Source: Bacteroidetes bacterium GWC2_46_850
Lineage (GTDB): Bacteria; Bacteroidota; Bacteroidia; Bacteroidales; Dysgonomonadaceae
NCBI GenBank assembly: GCA_001768325.1
Contig: MENQ01000016.1
Location: forward strand, 62,001-126,000
Reading direction: 5' to 3'
Length of the DNA: 64,000 nucleotides
Shown: one piece after another, positions 37,903 to 46,295 of the stretch
How the letters are laid out: each line of letters begins with the position of its first letter
How positions within the stretch are numbered: position 1 is the first letter of the stretch
Notes under the pieces: model-generated
Databases searched by the model: none
The model's input: the letters and a program-made list of their open reading frames with translations, nothing else
Told to the model about the DNA's origin: nothing
Program-made: the position numbers and the translations under genes

Positions 37903-38390
37903 ATCTGGGAGAACAACTCAACCGGGCCATCCTCATCGCCATGGAGGCGCATGAAGGACAGCTCGACACACACAACGGGCGTCCATACATTGAACATCCG
38001 TTCCGGGTAATGAATGCCGGACATACACTGCAGGAGAAGATTGTGGGTATTCTGCATGACGTGGTGGAAGACACATCCTGGACACTGGAACAACTTGCTG
38101 GTGAAGGATTCTCCAGTGAGATTGTAGAGGGTGTGGATGCCACGTCACGCCGCGACAATGAGTCGTACGATGAATATATCATCAGGCTGCAGGATAATCC
38201 CATTGCTGTGCGTGTGAAGCTGAACGACCTGACAGACAACATGGATATCCGCCGCTGGAACGAAGTACAGTACCACGACCTGGCCCGCCTGCAAAAATAT
38301 CTGGAAGCATACAAACTGCTTACGGAACAGGAACAGGAACCGACGGACAAAGGGCCGGCTTCGGCACAGGCCAGTGATCCACAACAATGA
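37899..38390 (+). CDS. Small HD-domain hydrolase, (p)ppGpp-hydrolase-like
   Basis: This 163-residue cytoplasmic protein overlaps the GDPD stop by 4 bases (ATGA). Its HD motifs follow the RelA/SpoT and Mesh1 pattern: YIEHPFRV (His33), ILHDVVEDT (His53-Asp54, Glu57-Asp58) and KLNDLTDN (Asn109-Asp110). There is no synthetase, TGS or ACT domain, so it would be a stand-alone hydrolase of ppGpp or a related nucleotide such as NADPH. The last 25 residues (EQEQEPTDKGPASAQASDPQQ region) are low-complexity. The gene runs directly into hemW, whose alternative GTG start at 38374 would overlap it by 17 bases. Confidence 0.82.
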   Translation: MNLGEQLNRAILIAMEAHEGQLDTHNGRPYIEHPFRVMNAGHTLQEKIVGILHDVVEDTSWTLEQLAGEGFSSEIVEGVDATSRRDNESYDEYIIRLQDNPIAVRVKLNDLTDNMDIRRWNEVQYHDLARLQKYLEAYKLLTEQEQEPTDKGPASAQASDPQQ

Positions 38391-38397
38391 AAATAAG

Positions 38398-39522
38398 GTG
38401 GCAGGCATCTATATCCATATTCCCTATTGTAAGACACGGTGTACATATTGCGATTTTTACACCCTCACCAACGAATCGCAAATAGACCCATTTGTGAATG
38501 CACTTTGCAGGGAAGCAGACATGAGGAAGGAAGAACTTTCCGAAACGGTAAAAACCATTTACTTCGGTGGTGGAACGCCTTCCCGGCTTCATCAGAATCA
38601 TTTCGGACAGATATTCGACACCCTTTTCAACAGGTACACCATCAACGCCGATGCGGAGATTACCGTGGAAGCCAATCCCGATGATCTTTCGGATGATTAT
38701 ATCAGGATGCTTGCAAAACTACCTGTCAACCGCCTCAGTATCGGCATTCAAAGTTTCGATGACGATGAACTGAAGTTTCTGAGCCGGCGGCATTCAGCGC
38801 GACAGGCCATCGATGCAGTCAGAAAATGTCAGGATCAGGGTTTCCGCAATATCAGCATTGATCTGATGTATGGCCTGCCAGGCCAGTCATTGGAACTATG
38901 GGAGCGGAATCTGGATCAGGCCATCACACTCAATATTCAGCATATATCGGCCTATCATCTTATTTATGAAGAGAAAACCAGGATGTACTCGCTGCTGAAG
39001 GCCGGCAAGATCAGGCAGGTGGATGAAACGACCAGTACCGCCATGTTCTCAAAACTGATCGACCGACTCACAGGCGATGATTTTATACACTACGAAATTT
39101 CCGCCTTCGGCAAAGAAGGTTGTTTCTCCCGACACAACAGCGCCTACTGGCAAAATAAAAAATATGTGGGATTAGGGCCGGCAGCACACTCTTATGATGG
39201 CGACAACCGTTCACTGAATGTTGCATCGCTCAACCGGTATATAAAAGGAATTGAATCGGGTATCCCCGACCGGAGTTACGAGCAGCTGAGCCTGAATGAA
39301 AAGTATAACGAATACATCCTGACCGGTCTGCGTACCATGTGGGGTATAAATCTTAAAGAACTGAAAAACAGGTTCGGAGAACAATTCTTCCAGTCCTGCA
39401 TGGAAAATGCACAAAAGTATCTGGATCAAAAACTACTGACCAGGGAAGAAGACACCCTGAAGCTCACCCGCGATGGCATCTTCATCTCCGATGGTATCAT
39501 GAGTGATCTGATGCTGGTGTGA
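38398..39522 (+). CDS. hemW: Radical SAM heme chaperone HemW
   Basis: The protein has 374 residues from the GTG at 38398, chosen because it yields the usual N-terminus (M)AGIYIHIPYC. A GTG at 38374 is possible but overlaps the HD gene. The radical SAM cluster motif is CKTRCTYCDFY (Cys11, Cys15, Cys18). TIYFGGGTPSRL, ITVEANPDDL, NRLSIGIQSFDDDEL and YGLPGQS are the expected HemW and oxygen-independent coproporphyrinogen oxidase-like signatures. HemW binds heme and delivers it to respiratory enzymes; it is not itself the porphyrinogen oxidase. The C-terminal HemW domain (YNEYILTGLRTMWGINL) is present. The stop directly abuts the stop of the opposing DUF3307 gene. Confidence 0.93.
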   Translation: MAGIYIHIPYCKTRCTYCDFYTLTNESQIDPFVNALCREADMRKEELSETVKTIYFGGGTPSRLHQNHFGQIFDTLFNRYTINADAEITVEANPDDLSDDYIRMLAKLPVNRLSIGIQSFDDDELKFLSRRHSARQAIDAVRKCQDQGFRNISIDLMYGLPGQSLELWERNLDQAITLNIQHISAYHLIYEEKTRMYSLLKAGKIRQVDETTSTAMFSKLIDRLTGDDFIHYEISAFGKEGCFSRHNSAYWQNKKYVGLGPAAHSYDGDNRSLNVASLNRYIKGIESGIPDRSYEQLSLNEKYNEYILTGLRTMWGINLKELKNRFGEQFFQSCMENAQKYLDQKLLTREEDTLKLTRDGIFISDGIMSDLMLV

Positions 39523-40236
39523 TTATACCACAGTCAGTGCCCGGACTATTATCCCTACAATAATGGCGATGCCAAAACTCAGCAATGTCCCAATCAGAAT
39601 GTATTCAGTAAGCTTCCGGTCTCTTGAATCCTTTAAATCGCCAAAGCGGAATACAGACTTTGCTGCCACTAGAAATCCGATCGCCTCCCAATGTCCCGTG
39701 ACCACAAAAATAAAAACCAGCAGTCTTTCCAGTATCCCGATATATTTCCCTGCATTGGGAAGCGATTTTTCCCTCATCGGTTCAATGCTTTTTGCCCAAC
39801 TGCCCAGCAGAACCTGTATCACAATACCACAGACTACAGTCAGAAAGAGTATTGCCGTCATATAAATCCAGAAGACCGGACTTTCCAGTAGAAGCCCGAT
39901 AGATAGCACGGGTTGGAAAAAGATCCACCATATAAGCAGTATGCTGAACAGGTGCAACAACTGATCAATTACAAACCATTTGGCAAGGGTCGCTGTTTTC
40001 TGTCGGTATATTTTTATCAAATCTATCAGAATATGCACCACCATCATAGCGATTGCGACCCGCCAGGAACCAAGATTCCACAGCAACAGCCAGACCAGCA
40101 ATCCGTGGATGAGTCCGTGCAAATAAAATTTGAAAGAGCCTACGCCCCGTCGTTCTTTCTCTTCCACCCATGATTTCGGCTGTAATAAAAAATCGCCGGC
40201 CAGATGTGCGAAGAGAAGTTTGATTAATACAATCAT
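39523..40236 (-). CDS. DUF3307 integral membrane protein
   Basis: This 237-residue polytopic membrane protein starts MIVLIKLLFAHLAGDFLLQPKSW. The start FAHLxGDFLLQ is diagnostic for DUF3307. About six hydrophobic segments are visible, including YLHGLIHGLLVWLLLW, MMVVHILIDLIKIY (the conserved HxxxDxxK) and the C-terminal GTLLSFGIAIIVGIIV. The ATG at 40236 overlaps the SatD-like stop by 4 bases (ATGA on the minus strand), a pair often found together in Bacteroidota. A longer in-frame start at 40311 lies inside the SatD-like gene and is rejected. The function is unknown. Confidence 0.85.
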   Translation of the reverse strand: MIVLIKLLFAHLAGDFLLQPKSWVEEKERRGVGSFKFYLHGLIHGLLVWLLLWNLGSWRVAIAMMVVHILIDLIKIYRQKTATLAKWFVIDQLLHLFSILLIWWIFFQPVLSIGLLLESPVFWIYMTAILFLTVVCGIVIQVLLGSWAKSIEPMREKSLPNAGKYIGILERLLVFIFVVTGHWEAIGFLVAAKSVFRFGDLKDSRDRKLTEYILIGTLLSFGIAIIVGIIVRALTVV

Positions 40237-40847
40237 GATTGCAATTTTTCCATTTTCTTCCGATAGATCTTCTCCACTGCCAATAACTCGTCCACATGCG
40301 CCCTTTTCCACCTGCCGCTCACAGAATTCTGCTTGATACCCAGCCGGGTACCTATTTCTTTCTGTGTAAAGGAAGGTTCTCTTAACACCATTTCCACCAA
40401 CTCGGCAGAAGCTGCTGTCCAGTTATCCATAAAAACAGATGCGAGTCGCAGATAGAGATTCATCTCCTCATCGAAATCAGGCCAGGGACTTTTTATCAAC
40501 AGATTGCTCTTTTCTTTCTCAAGTTCCTCAAATTTCTCTCCTGCATAAATAAATGCCTCTCCATTGCTTTCAGAAATACGTGTACCGGCATATGTCTTTT
40601 TGCCGATTCCTATGGCCATCCTCACATCAATACCTATTTTCCTGATCAGCGTTTTAATAAGCATTGCTTTTCTCAATGCTTCTGTGGGAGAATCGACCTC
40701 CAACTGAAAAGAATCTCCCCAAACCAACTCCCATTTTTTGGGTGTTGTCCCCCACTCGTTGAATAGTTTCTTAAGTGGCAACAACCACACTTCCGGATTA
40801 TTTATTTTCCGGGATGAAATAATATCCCCTTTTATAATTGCTATCAT
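40233..40847 (-). CDS. SatD-like protein with C-terminal helix-turn-helix
   Basis: This 204-residue protein resembles SatD family proteins: AIIKGDIISSRKI at the N-terminus, WGDSFQLEVDSPTEALRKAMLIKTLI and DVRMAIGIGKKTY. These features resemble a nucleotide-cyclase-like fold but without evident catalytic metal ligands. Residues about 160-190 (FTQKEIGTRLGIKQNSVSGRWKRA) form a clear helix-turn-helix, so it probably regulates transcription. It is coupled by a 4-base overlap to the DUF3307 gene. Palindromes rich in ATCG half-sites lie just upstream (40871-40933) and are the likely operator for self-control. The ligand is unknown. Confidence 0.8.
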   Translation of the reverse strand: MIAIIKGDIISSRKINNPEVWLLPLKKLFNEWGTTPKKWELVWGDSFQLEVDSPTEALRKAMLIKTLIRKIGIDVRMAIGIGKKTYAGTRISESNGEAFIYAGEKFEELEKEKSNLLIKSPWPDFDEEMNLYLRLASVFMDNWTAASAELVEMVLREPSFTQKEIGTRLGIKQNSVSGRWKRAHVDELLAVEKIYRKKMEKLQS

Positions 40848-40870
40848 ACGACAAATATCATGAAAAGAAA

Positions 40871-40933
40871 TGATATATCAAAATATCGTTAAAATAAACG
40901 ATATTTAAATTTATCGTTTATAAAAGCGATAAA
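40871..40933 (-). promoter_or_regulatory. Array of palindromes upstream of the SatD-like gene, probable operator
   Basis: Three palindromic elements are packed in 63 bp. TGATATATCA (40871-40880) is perfect. AAATATCGTT (40881-40890) pairs perfectly with AACGATATTT (40897-40906) over 6 bp. TTTATCG (40910-40916) pairs with CGATAAA (40927-40933) over 10 bp. The last two share TATCG/CGATA half-sites. They lie between the fhs stop and the SatD-like start, so binding of the SatD-like HTH or another dimeric regulator is likely. Confidence 0.55.
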
Positions 40934-40940
40934 TAAAATA

Positions 40941-42605
40941 TTAGCTCAATCCCTCGATCTCTCCGTCGATGATATCAATGCGTTTTGCCTGCGGATCGGC
41001 AGGAAGACCGGGCATACGCATCATCTCACCGGCAATGGCTACAATAAATTCCGATCCCTGGTTGATGACCAGATCGTTAATCTTGAAACGGAAATCCTTT
41101 GCGACCCCATACCATTTTGGATCGGCAGAAAAGGAGTATTGCGTCTTGGCAATACATACAGGCATCCTTTCGAGCGGGGTACCTTCAATAAAGCGAAGCT
41201 TTTTCATTGCCGTTTCTCCCAATACCACATCGCGGGCACCATATATACCGGTTGCAATCTTGTTGAGTTTGGTTTCTATGCTATCCTCCAGGTTGTAGGT
41301 AAACTGCAGGTCTCCCGAGGGCTTGTTTTCTATCGCTTCCACCACTGCATTGGCCAGTTCCACAGCACCGTTGCCCCCATCGGTAAATGCCTCGTTCACA
41401 GCAAATGAAACACCCCTCTCTTCACAGAACTTTCTTATCGTTGCGATTTCCGAAGGCGTATCGAAGGCATATTTGTTGAATGCCACGACAACCGACTGTC
41501 CAAATGCAGCCAGGTTGGCTAGATGTTTTTCCAGATTGCCGAGTCCTTTTCTCAATCCGTTGATGTCGGGCGCCTTGATATCTTTTTCGGGGGTGCCGCC
41601 ATGCATCTTGAGTCCCTGTGCAGTCACCACGATGACCGTAAGTTTGGGACGCAGTCCGCTCTTACGACATTTGATATTGAAAAACTTTTCCGCTCCCAGG
41701 TCTGCACCAAAGCCAGCCTCCGTGACGACATAGTCGCCGTAGGACATGGCCATCTTGGTCGCCAGCACCGAATTACAACCGTGTGCAATGTTTGCAAACG
41801 GACCGCCATGGACAAATGCCGGCGTATTTTCGGTGGTCTGCACCAGGTTGGGATGGATGGCATCTTTCATCAGTACGGTGATGGCACCGGCCACACCCAG
41901 ATCTTTCACCGTGAAAGGTTTCCCGTTTCGTTTATAACCCAGCAGAATGTTTTCGATGCGGCGGCGCAGATCCTCTTCATTTTCCGCCAGACAAAGGATG
42001 GCCATCAGTTCCGATGCTGCCGTGATATCGAATCCTGCTTCCTGAGGCACACCGTTTCCCGGTCCCAGTCCGGTTACAATATAACGCAGGCTTCTGTCGT
42101 TTACATCCAGCACCCGTTTCCAGAGCACCTCCTTGATATCATCTCCCGTACCCTGCACCCGAAAGATATAGTTGTCGAGTAGCGCTGAAATGGTATTGTG
42201 TGCCGTGGTAACAGCATGAAAATCACCTGTAAAGTGCAGATTGATATTCTCCATGGGAAGCACCTGGGCATAGCCGCCGCCGGCAGCTCCTCCCTTCATC
42301 CCAAATACAGGTCCCAGCGAGGGTTCGCGTAGGGCGACAATGGCTTTTTTCCCAATTTTGTTCAATCCGAGTACCAGTCCGATGGAAACGGTGGTTTTTC
42401 CAATGCCAGCCTTTGTGGGAGTGATTGCGGTGACCAGGATAAGATTGCCTTGGTTTATTTTCTCAGGATTGACCAGCCCCGCAGGTACTTTGGCCATGTG
42501 TCTTCCGAAACTGATGATCTCTTCACGGGGTATACCGATCTCTTCTGCTACATCTTTGATTCTTCTCAGGGGTGTCTCTCTTGCGATTTGTATATCTGAT
42601 TTCAT
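40941..42605 (-). CDS. fhs: Formate--tetrahydrofolate ligase
   Basis: This 554-residue cytoplasmic enzyme joins formate and tetrahydrofolate using ATP to give 10-formyl-THF, feeding one-carbon metabolism. Recognised motifs are the nucleotide loop [41 protein letters not shown] and [31 protein letters not shown] and [15 protein letters not shown] follow, with [13 protein letters not shown] and the C-terminal [10 protein letters not shown]. The length agrees with bacterial family members. It lies 47 bp after uvrB on the same strand and is probably co-transcribed; no separate promoter element is obvious before it. Its gene is followed by the palindrome array of the next transcription unit. Confidence 0.96.
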   Translation of the reverse strand: MKSDIQIARETPLRRIKDVAEEIGIPREEIISFGRHMAKVPAGLVNPEKINQGNLILVTAITPTKAGIGKTTVSIGLVLGLNKIGKKAIVALREPSLGPVFGMKGGAAGGGYAQVLPMENINLHFTGDFHAVTTAHNTISALLDNYIFRVQGTGDDIKEVLWKRVLDVNDRSLRYIVTGLGPGNGVPQEAGFDITAASELMAILCLAENEEDLRRRIENILLGYKRNGKPFTVKDLGVAGAITVLMKDAIHPNLVQTTENTPAFVHGGPFANIAHGCNSVLATKMAMSYGDYVVTEAGFGADLGAEKFFNIKCRKSGLRPKLTVIVVTAQGLKMHGGTPEKDIKAPDINGLRKGLGNLEKHLANLAAFGQSVVVAFNKYAFDTPSEIATIRKFCEERGVSFAVNEAFTDGGNGAVELANAVVEAIENKPSGDLQFTYNLEDSIETKLNKIATGIYGARDVVLGETAMKKLRFIEGTPLERMPVCIAKTQYSFSADPKWYGVAKDFRFKINDLVINQGSEFIVAIAGEMMRMPGLPADPQAKRIDIIDGEIEGLS

Positions 42606-42652
42606 ATAATTAAATTAGTTTAATCCTGTTGGCTCATTGGCACATTGGCACA

Positions 42653-44662
42653 TCATTTCAGTTTCTCCTCCAGCATCACCAGCTGATCGCGCAGCTGGGC
42701 AGCTTCCAGAAATTCCAGTTTTTTAGCAGCTGCCAGCATCGCCTTGCGGGTTTGCTCTATTTTTGTCTTCAGGTCGTCTTTCGTAGCATATTCCTGCAGC
42801 GGTTCGGCAGCAAGTGCATAATAATCCGGTTCTACATAGGCCTTTGCTTCTATTGTGGAGGTATATTCCTTATTCAGTGCGGAGGAATGGCTCTTTTTGA
42901 TTTGCTGTGGAATGATGCCGTGTGTCTCATTGTATTTCATCTGTTTTTCACGTCGGCGGTTGGTTTCGTCGATGGTCATCTGCATGCTGTTTGTTATCTT
43001 ATCAGCATAGAAGATTACCTTGCCGTTAACATTCCGGGCGGCCCGCCCGGCTGTCTGGGTGAGTGACCGGTGTGAGCGGAGAAATCCCTCCTTGTCGGCA
43101 TCCAGCACTGCTACGAGCGATACTTCAGGCAGATCGAGGCCTTCGCGCAACAGGTTCACCCCGATCAGTACATCAAACAGACCGCGTCGCAGATCGTCCA
43201 TGATCTTCACCCTCTCGAGCGTTTCCACATCGGAGTGAATGTAGTTGCATCTAATGTTGTTGCCTGCCAGGTAATCGGTCAGCTCCTCTGCCATCCTTTT
43301 GGTCAGTGTAGTCACCAGTACCCGTTCATTTTTCTCCACCCGTTGCTGAATTTCTTCCATCAGGTCGTCGATCTGATTCAGACTTGGACGCACATCGATG
43401 GGCGGATCGAGCAATCCCGTGGGGCGGATCAGCTGATCCACCACAATACCTTCCGATTTCTCCAGTTCATAGTCGGCCGGCGTGGCGCTCACGAAGATGA
43501 TCTCCGGCGTGAGTGCCTCAAATTCTTCAAACTTCAGAGGGCGGTTGTCTATGGCTGCGGGGAGTCGGAATCCAAACTCCACCAGGTTGATCTTGCGGGA
43601 ATGGTCACCGCCATACATGGCGCGAATTTGTGGGATGGTCACGTGGCTCTCGTCGATCACGGTGAGATAATCTTCCGGAAAGAAATCGAGAAGACAGAAG
43701 GGGCGCGTTCCCGGAAGGCGTCCGTCGAAATAGCGCGAGTAATTCTCAATTCCGGAACAGTATCCTACCTCCTTGATCATCTCCACATCGTAAGTCACCC
43801 GCTCATAAAGTCGTTTTGCCTCCAGCGGTTTTCCTATTTCCTGAAAGAACTCCACCTGTTTACCCAGGTCGAGCTGAATCTCGTCGATTGCCCTGTTGAT
43901 GCGCTCCTGGGTGGTAACGAAGAGGTTTGCTGGAAAGATGCGGTAGGAATCCATCTTTTCCATGGTGACGCCGGTGAGCGGATCAACCGATTCAACGCTT
44001 TCGATCTCATCACCCCAGAAAATCACCCGGATGATGTAGTCGTGATAGGCCAGAAATACATCTACGGTATCTCCCTTGACCCGAAAGTTCCCCCTGTTGA
44101 AGTCGGCCGTCTCGTTACGGGAATAGAGGCTGTTGACCAGCAGTCTCAACAGTTGATCCCGTTCAAGCGTCTGCCCCACCCGCACGTCGACGGTCGTTTT
44201 CTGAAAGTCTTCCGGGTTCCCGATACCGTAGAGACAGGAAACCGACGACACCACAATCACATCGTTCCGTCCGGAGAGCAACGAAGAGGTAGCAGCCAGA
44301 CGAAGTTTTTCAATCTCGTCGTTGATGGAAAGATCCTTCTCAATATAGGTATCGGTGGAGGGAATGTAGGCTTCGGGCTGATAGTAATCGTAATAGGAAA
44401 CGAAGTACTCCACCGCGTTGTGCGGAAAGAAGCTTTTAAACTCACTGTAGAGCTGCGCCGCCAGTGTTTTGTTGTGGCTTAGCACCAGCGTGGGTTTATT
44501 GAGCTGAGCAATGACATTGGCCACGGTAAAAGTCTTTCCCGATCCGGTCACACCCAGCAGCGTCTGATAGGGAACCTGCTGCCGGAGTCCTTCGACCAGC
44601 GATTTGATGGCCTCGGGCTGATCACCGGTAGGTTTATATTCTGATGTAAGTTGAAAATGCAT
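42653..44662 (-). CDS. uvrB: UvrABC excinuclease subunit B
   Basis: The protein has 669 residues from ATG 44662 (HFQLTSEYKPTGDQPEAI); an upstream TTG at 44671 is less likely. UvrB is the damage-verifying helicase-like subunit of nucleotide excision repair. Motifs are Walker A GVTGSGKTFTVAN, the beta-hairpin region YYDYYQPEAYIPSTDTYIEKD, VIDESHVTIPQI, IIFVSATP, the late helicase motif INLLREGLDLPEVSLVAVLDADKEGFLRS and TAGRAARN. A C-terminal UVR motif (LEFLEAAQLRDQLVMLEE) completes it. All domains appear intact. A 415-codon open frame on the opposite strand is a by-product of its codon bias. Confidence 0.97.
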   Translation of the reverse strand: MHFQLTSEYKPTGDQPEAIKSLVEGLRQQVPYQTLLGVTGSGKTFTVANVIAQLNKPTLVLSHNKTLAAQLYSEFKSFFPHNAVEYFVSYYDYYQPEAYIPSTDTYIEKDLSINDEIEKLRLAATSSLLSGRNDVIVVSSVSCLYGIGNPEDFQKTTVDVRVGQTLERDQLLRLLVNSLYSRNETADFNRGNFRVKGDTVDVFLAYHDYIIRVIFWGDEIESVESVDPLTGVTMEKMDSYRIFPANLFVTTQERINRAIDEIQLDLGKQVEFFQEIGKPLEAKRLYERVTYDVEMIKEVGYCSGIENYSRYFDGRLPGTRPFCLLDFFPEDYLTVIDESHVTIPQIRAMYGGDHSRKINLVEFGFRLPAAIDNRPLKFEEFEALTPEIIFVSATPADYELEKSEGIVVDQLIRPTGLLDPPIDVRPSLNQIDDLMEEIQQRVEKNERVLVTTLTKRMAEELTDYLAGNNIRCNYIHSDVETLERVKIMDDLRRGLFDVLIGVNLLREGLDLPEVSLVAVLDADKEGFLRSHRSLTQTAGRAARNVNGKVIFYADKITNSMQMTIDETNRRREKQMKYNETHGIIPQQIKKSHSSALNKEYTSTIEAKAYVEPDYYALAAEPLQEYATKDDLKTKIEQTRKAMLAAAKKLEFLEAAQLRDQLVMLEEKLK

Positions 44663-44696
44663 AATTACCAAATAAATAAAAAGAAATCATCCCCAT

Positions 44697-45785
44697 TCAG
44701 GGGGCATCGGGCTGAGGTTTGGTTTCATAAACATGGAAAATGCGGAAGAGCGAGTCTAATTTCATATGCACGATATAACCGGGCATTTCTTTCGTATTTC
44801 CATCCCGCAGAAACGATTTTGTCAACGGTACATTTACGTTGTACACATCGTCCGGAGTTTTTTCATACTGCACGGCATTCACATCTGCTTCAAACTGCAA
44901 TATCCCCTCCTGTGTACGGGCGGCAGCCATCAGCAGTTCGCCTGTAATCCTTTCACGGGGTGCTCTGCCCGATTCAAAAAAGCGGTCGACCACCGGTGCC
45001 AGGTATCGTCTTATCCCATCGTAATCTACCTTTGAAAGCGCGGAATAGAAGCCGTTCACCGTCATGCGTATGCTGTCGAGGTCGGCCTCATTCACAGGGT
45101 AAGACTGAAAGAGCATTTCATAGCGATTATTCGCCAAGGTAAGATATTCGCCACTAAAATCGCCGCTTTGTGCCTGTAACATATAATCGGAATAGGCAGC
45201 CGCACTGTTCAGTTTTAACGCTCCCATCCAGGCGAGTGAGTCGATTCGCATCTTCACGAGCGAAGTATAGGGGCTTCCGGGATACTGCTGTAGGAAATCG
45301 CGCAATGCAGAAACGTTGTCTGTCGTCTTCAACTGTTCCCAGTTGGCAGCTTCATTCTGCTTCAAGCGCATCAACATGGCATTTGCTTCCTCAAAATGAG
45401 AACCGGAAGGATATGATGTCATATAACCGATATAACCCGCCACAGAGTTTGTTTTCTGTGCCATGTCCCAACCACTTCGTTCGAGGTTGTCTTTTCGGAT
45501 TGTTTCATTGTATATAAAAAAAGCAGCAATCAACAAAACAGCTGTCAACACAAGCCAAAGAAGTGGTTTTGCCGTTTTCTTCTTCCGGCTGTTAAACTCC
45601 TGCAGAATATCCTCGTTATCGTTGGCACTATTTAAACCGCTGCCTACTTCATCTTCCGATTTTTCTGTCTGAATTAATTCAGGTAGATTAACCTCATAAT
45701 CGGCTTGGATTCGCTTTGTGCAATCTTCACAAAAAAGCGCTTCCTCCGGTTTATGTTTTCCGCATAAGGGGCATTGTAGGGACAT
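44697..45785 (-). CDS. Zinc-ribbon membrane protein, unknown function
   Basis: This 362-residue protein begins with a zinc ribbon: CPLC (Cys5, Cys8) and CEDC (Cys19, Cys22). An acidic linker follows, then RKKKTAKP, which sets the cytoplasmic side of a single membrane helix (residues about 73-91, PLLWLVLTAVLLIAAFFIY). The rest (92-362) should be periplasmic, with helical repeat-like segments (MTSYPSGSHFEEANAML, FLQQYPGSPYTSLVKMRID) and a final NTF2- or cystatin-like alpha/beta part (VNGFYSALSKVDYDGIRRYLAPVVDRFFESG). It is conserved in Bacteroidota by my recollection, but no function is known to me. A TATCTTTG promoter element lies 37 bp upstream; uvrB follows after 34 bp. Confidence 0.7.
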   Translation of the reverse strand: MSLQCPLCGKHKPEEALFCEDCTKRIQADYEVNLPELIQTEKSEDEVGSGLNSANDNEDILQEFNSRKKKTAKPLLWLVLTAVLLIAAFFIYNETIRKDNLERSGWDMAQKTNSVAGYIGYMTSYPSGSHFEEANAMLMRLKQNEAANWEQLKTTDNVSALRDFLQQYPGSPYTSLVKMRIDSLAWMGALKLNSAAAYSDYMLQAQSGDFSGEYLTLANNRYEMLFQSYPVNEADLDSIRMTVNGFYSALSKVDYDGIRRYLAPVVDRFFESGRAPRERITGELLMAAARTQEGILQFEADVNAVQYEKTPDDVYNVNVPLTKSFLRDGNTKEMPGYIVHMKLDSLFRIFHVYETKPQPDAP

Positions 45786-45821
45786 CCTGTACCTGGTTTT
45801 TAGTGTGATTTTATCTTCTTA

Positions 45822-45829
45822 CAAAGATA
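45822..45829 (-). promoter_or_regulatory. Candidate -7 element for the zinc-ribbon/uvrB/fhs operon
   Basis: On the minus strand TATCTTTG matches TAnnTTTG exactly, 37 bases before the zinc-ribbon ATG. No good -33 TTG was found at the expected distance, so the call is moderate. It is divergent from the dgkA promoter in the same 142-bp gap. Confidence 0.5.
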
Positions 45830-45880
45830 AAAATGTTTTGCGTATAAATTGGGATGCAGTGATTATGAGATCGATTTATC

Positions 45881-45910
45881 TTGTGAAAATCATTGAATTT
45901 TGTACTTTTG
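45881..45910 (+). promoter_or_regulatory. Bacteroidota promoter of dgkA, TTG-N19-TACTTTTG
   Basis: TTG (45881-45883) and TACTTTTG (45903-45910) are separated by 19 bp, matching the primary sigma consensus of Bacteroidota well. The transcript would start near 45916, about 12 bases before the ATG at 45928, and probably covers dgkA and the helicase gene. Confidence 0.65.
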
Positions 45911-45927
45911 AAGAGAATTGTAAACTT

Positions 45928-46287
45928 ATGGCTTACCTAAAAAATAGAATACGCTCCTTCAGCCATGCTTTCACCGGGCTTCGCCTTTTATTCAGGGGAA
46001 CGCCGAATGCACTGATCCAGCTAATTGCTGCCATCGCAGCACTGCTTCTGGGTTTTGTGCTGCATATTTCAACTGCAGAATGGCTCGCGGTGATCATAGC
46101 CACTGGCCTGGTGCTATCACTGGAATCGATAAACAATGCGCTGGAGGTACTTGCCGATTACGCCTGTAACAAAGAGATGCATCCCGCCATTAAAAAAGTG
46201 AAGGATCTGGCAGCTGCGGGTGTTCTGATCGCGGCACTGGCAGCACTGGCCGTGGGTCTTGTGGTATTTCTTCCAAAAATTATTTAA
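45928..46287 (+). CDS. dgkA: Diacylglycerol/undecaprenol kinase family protein
   Basis: This 119-residue, three-helix membrane kinase starts at ATG 45928; longer in-frame starts back to 45718 run through the promoter and into the divergent gene. The signature ESINNALEVLADY (canonical E-x-x-NTAIE-x-x-xD) contains the catalytic Glu and metal ligands. The hydrophobic segments are IQLIAAIAALLLGFVLHIS, WLAVIIATGLVLSLES and AAAGVLIAALAALAVGLVVFL. The amphipathic N-terminus (RIRSFSHAFTGLRLLFRGTPNA) is typical. In most bacteria this type phosphorylates undecaprenol or diacylglycerol in the inner membrane for lipid-carrier recycling; the true substrate is not visible. The helicase gene starts 8 bp later. 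Confidence 0.93.
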   Translation: MAYLKNRIRSFSHAFTGLRLLFRGTPNALIQLIAAIAALLLGFVLHISTAEWLAVIIATGLVLSLESINNALEVLADYACNKEMHPAIKKVKDLAAAGVLIAALAALAVGLVVFLPKII

Positions 46288-46295
46288 ACCGTGCC

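Noticed and set aside
42635-42653. Tandem CATTGGCA repeat between fhs and uvrB
   Set aside because: Only two copies of 8 bp; no sign of a larger array or function.
43235-44482. Open frame of 415 codons on the + strand opposite uvrB
   Set aside because: It lies wholly antisense to the conserved uvrB, has no recognisable domain and no start signal; it follows from the codon bias of uvrB.
45718-45927. N-terminal extension of dgkA
   Set aside because: It would run through a good TTG-N19-TACTTTTG promoter and overlap the divergent zinc-ribbon gene; the ATG at 45928 gives the standard family length.
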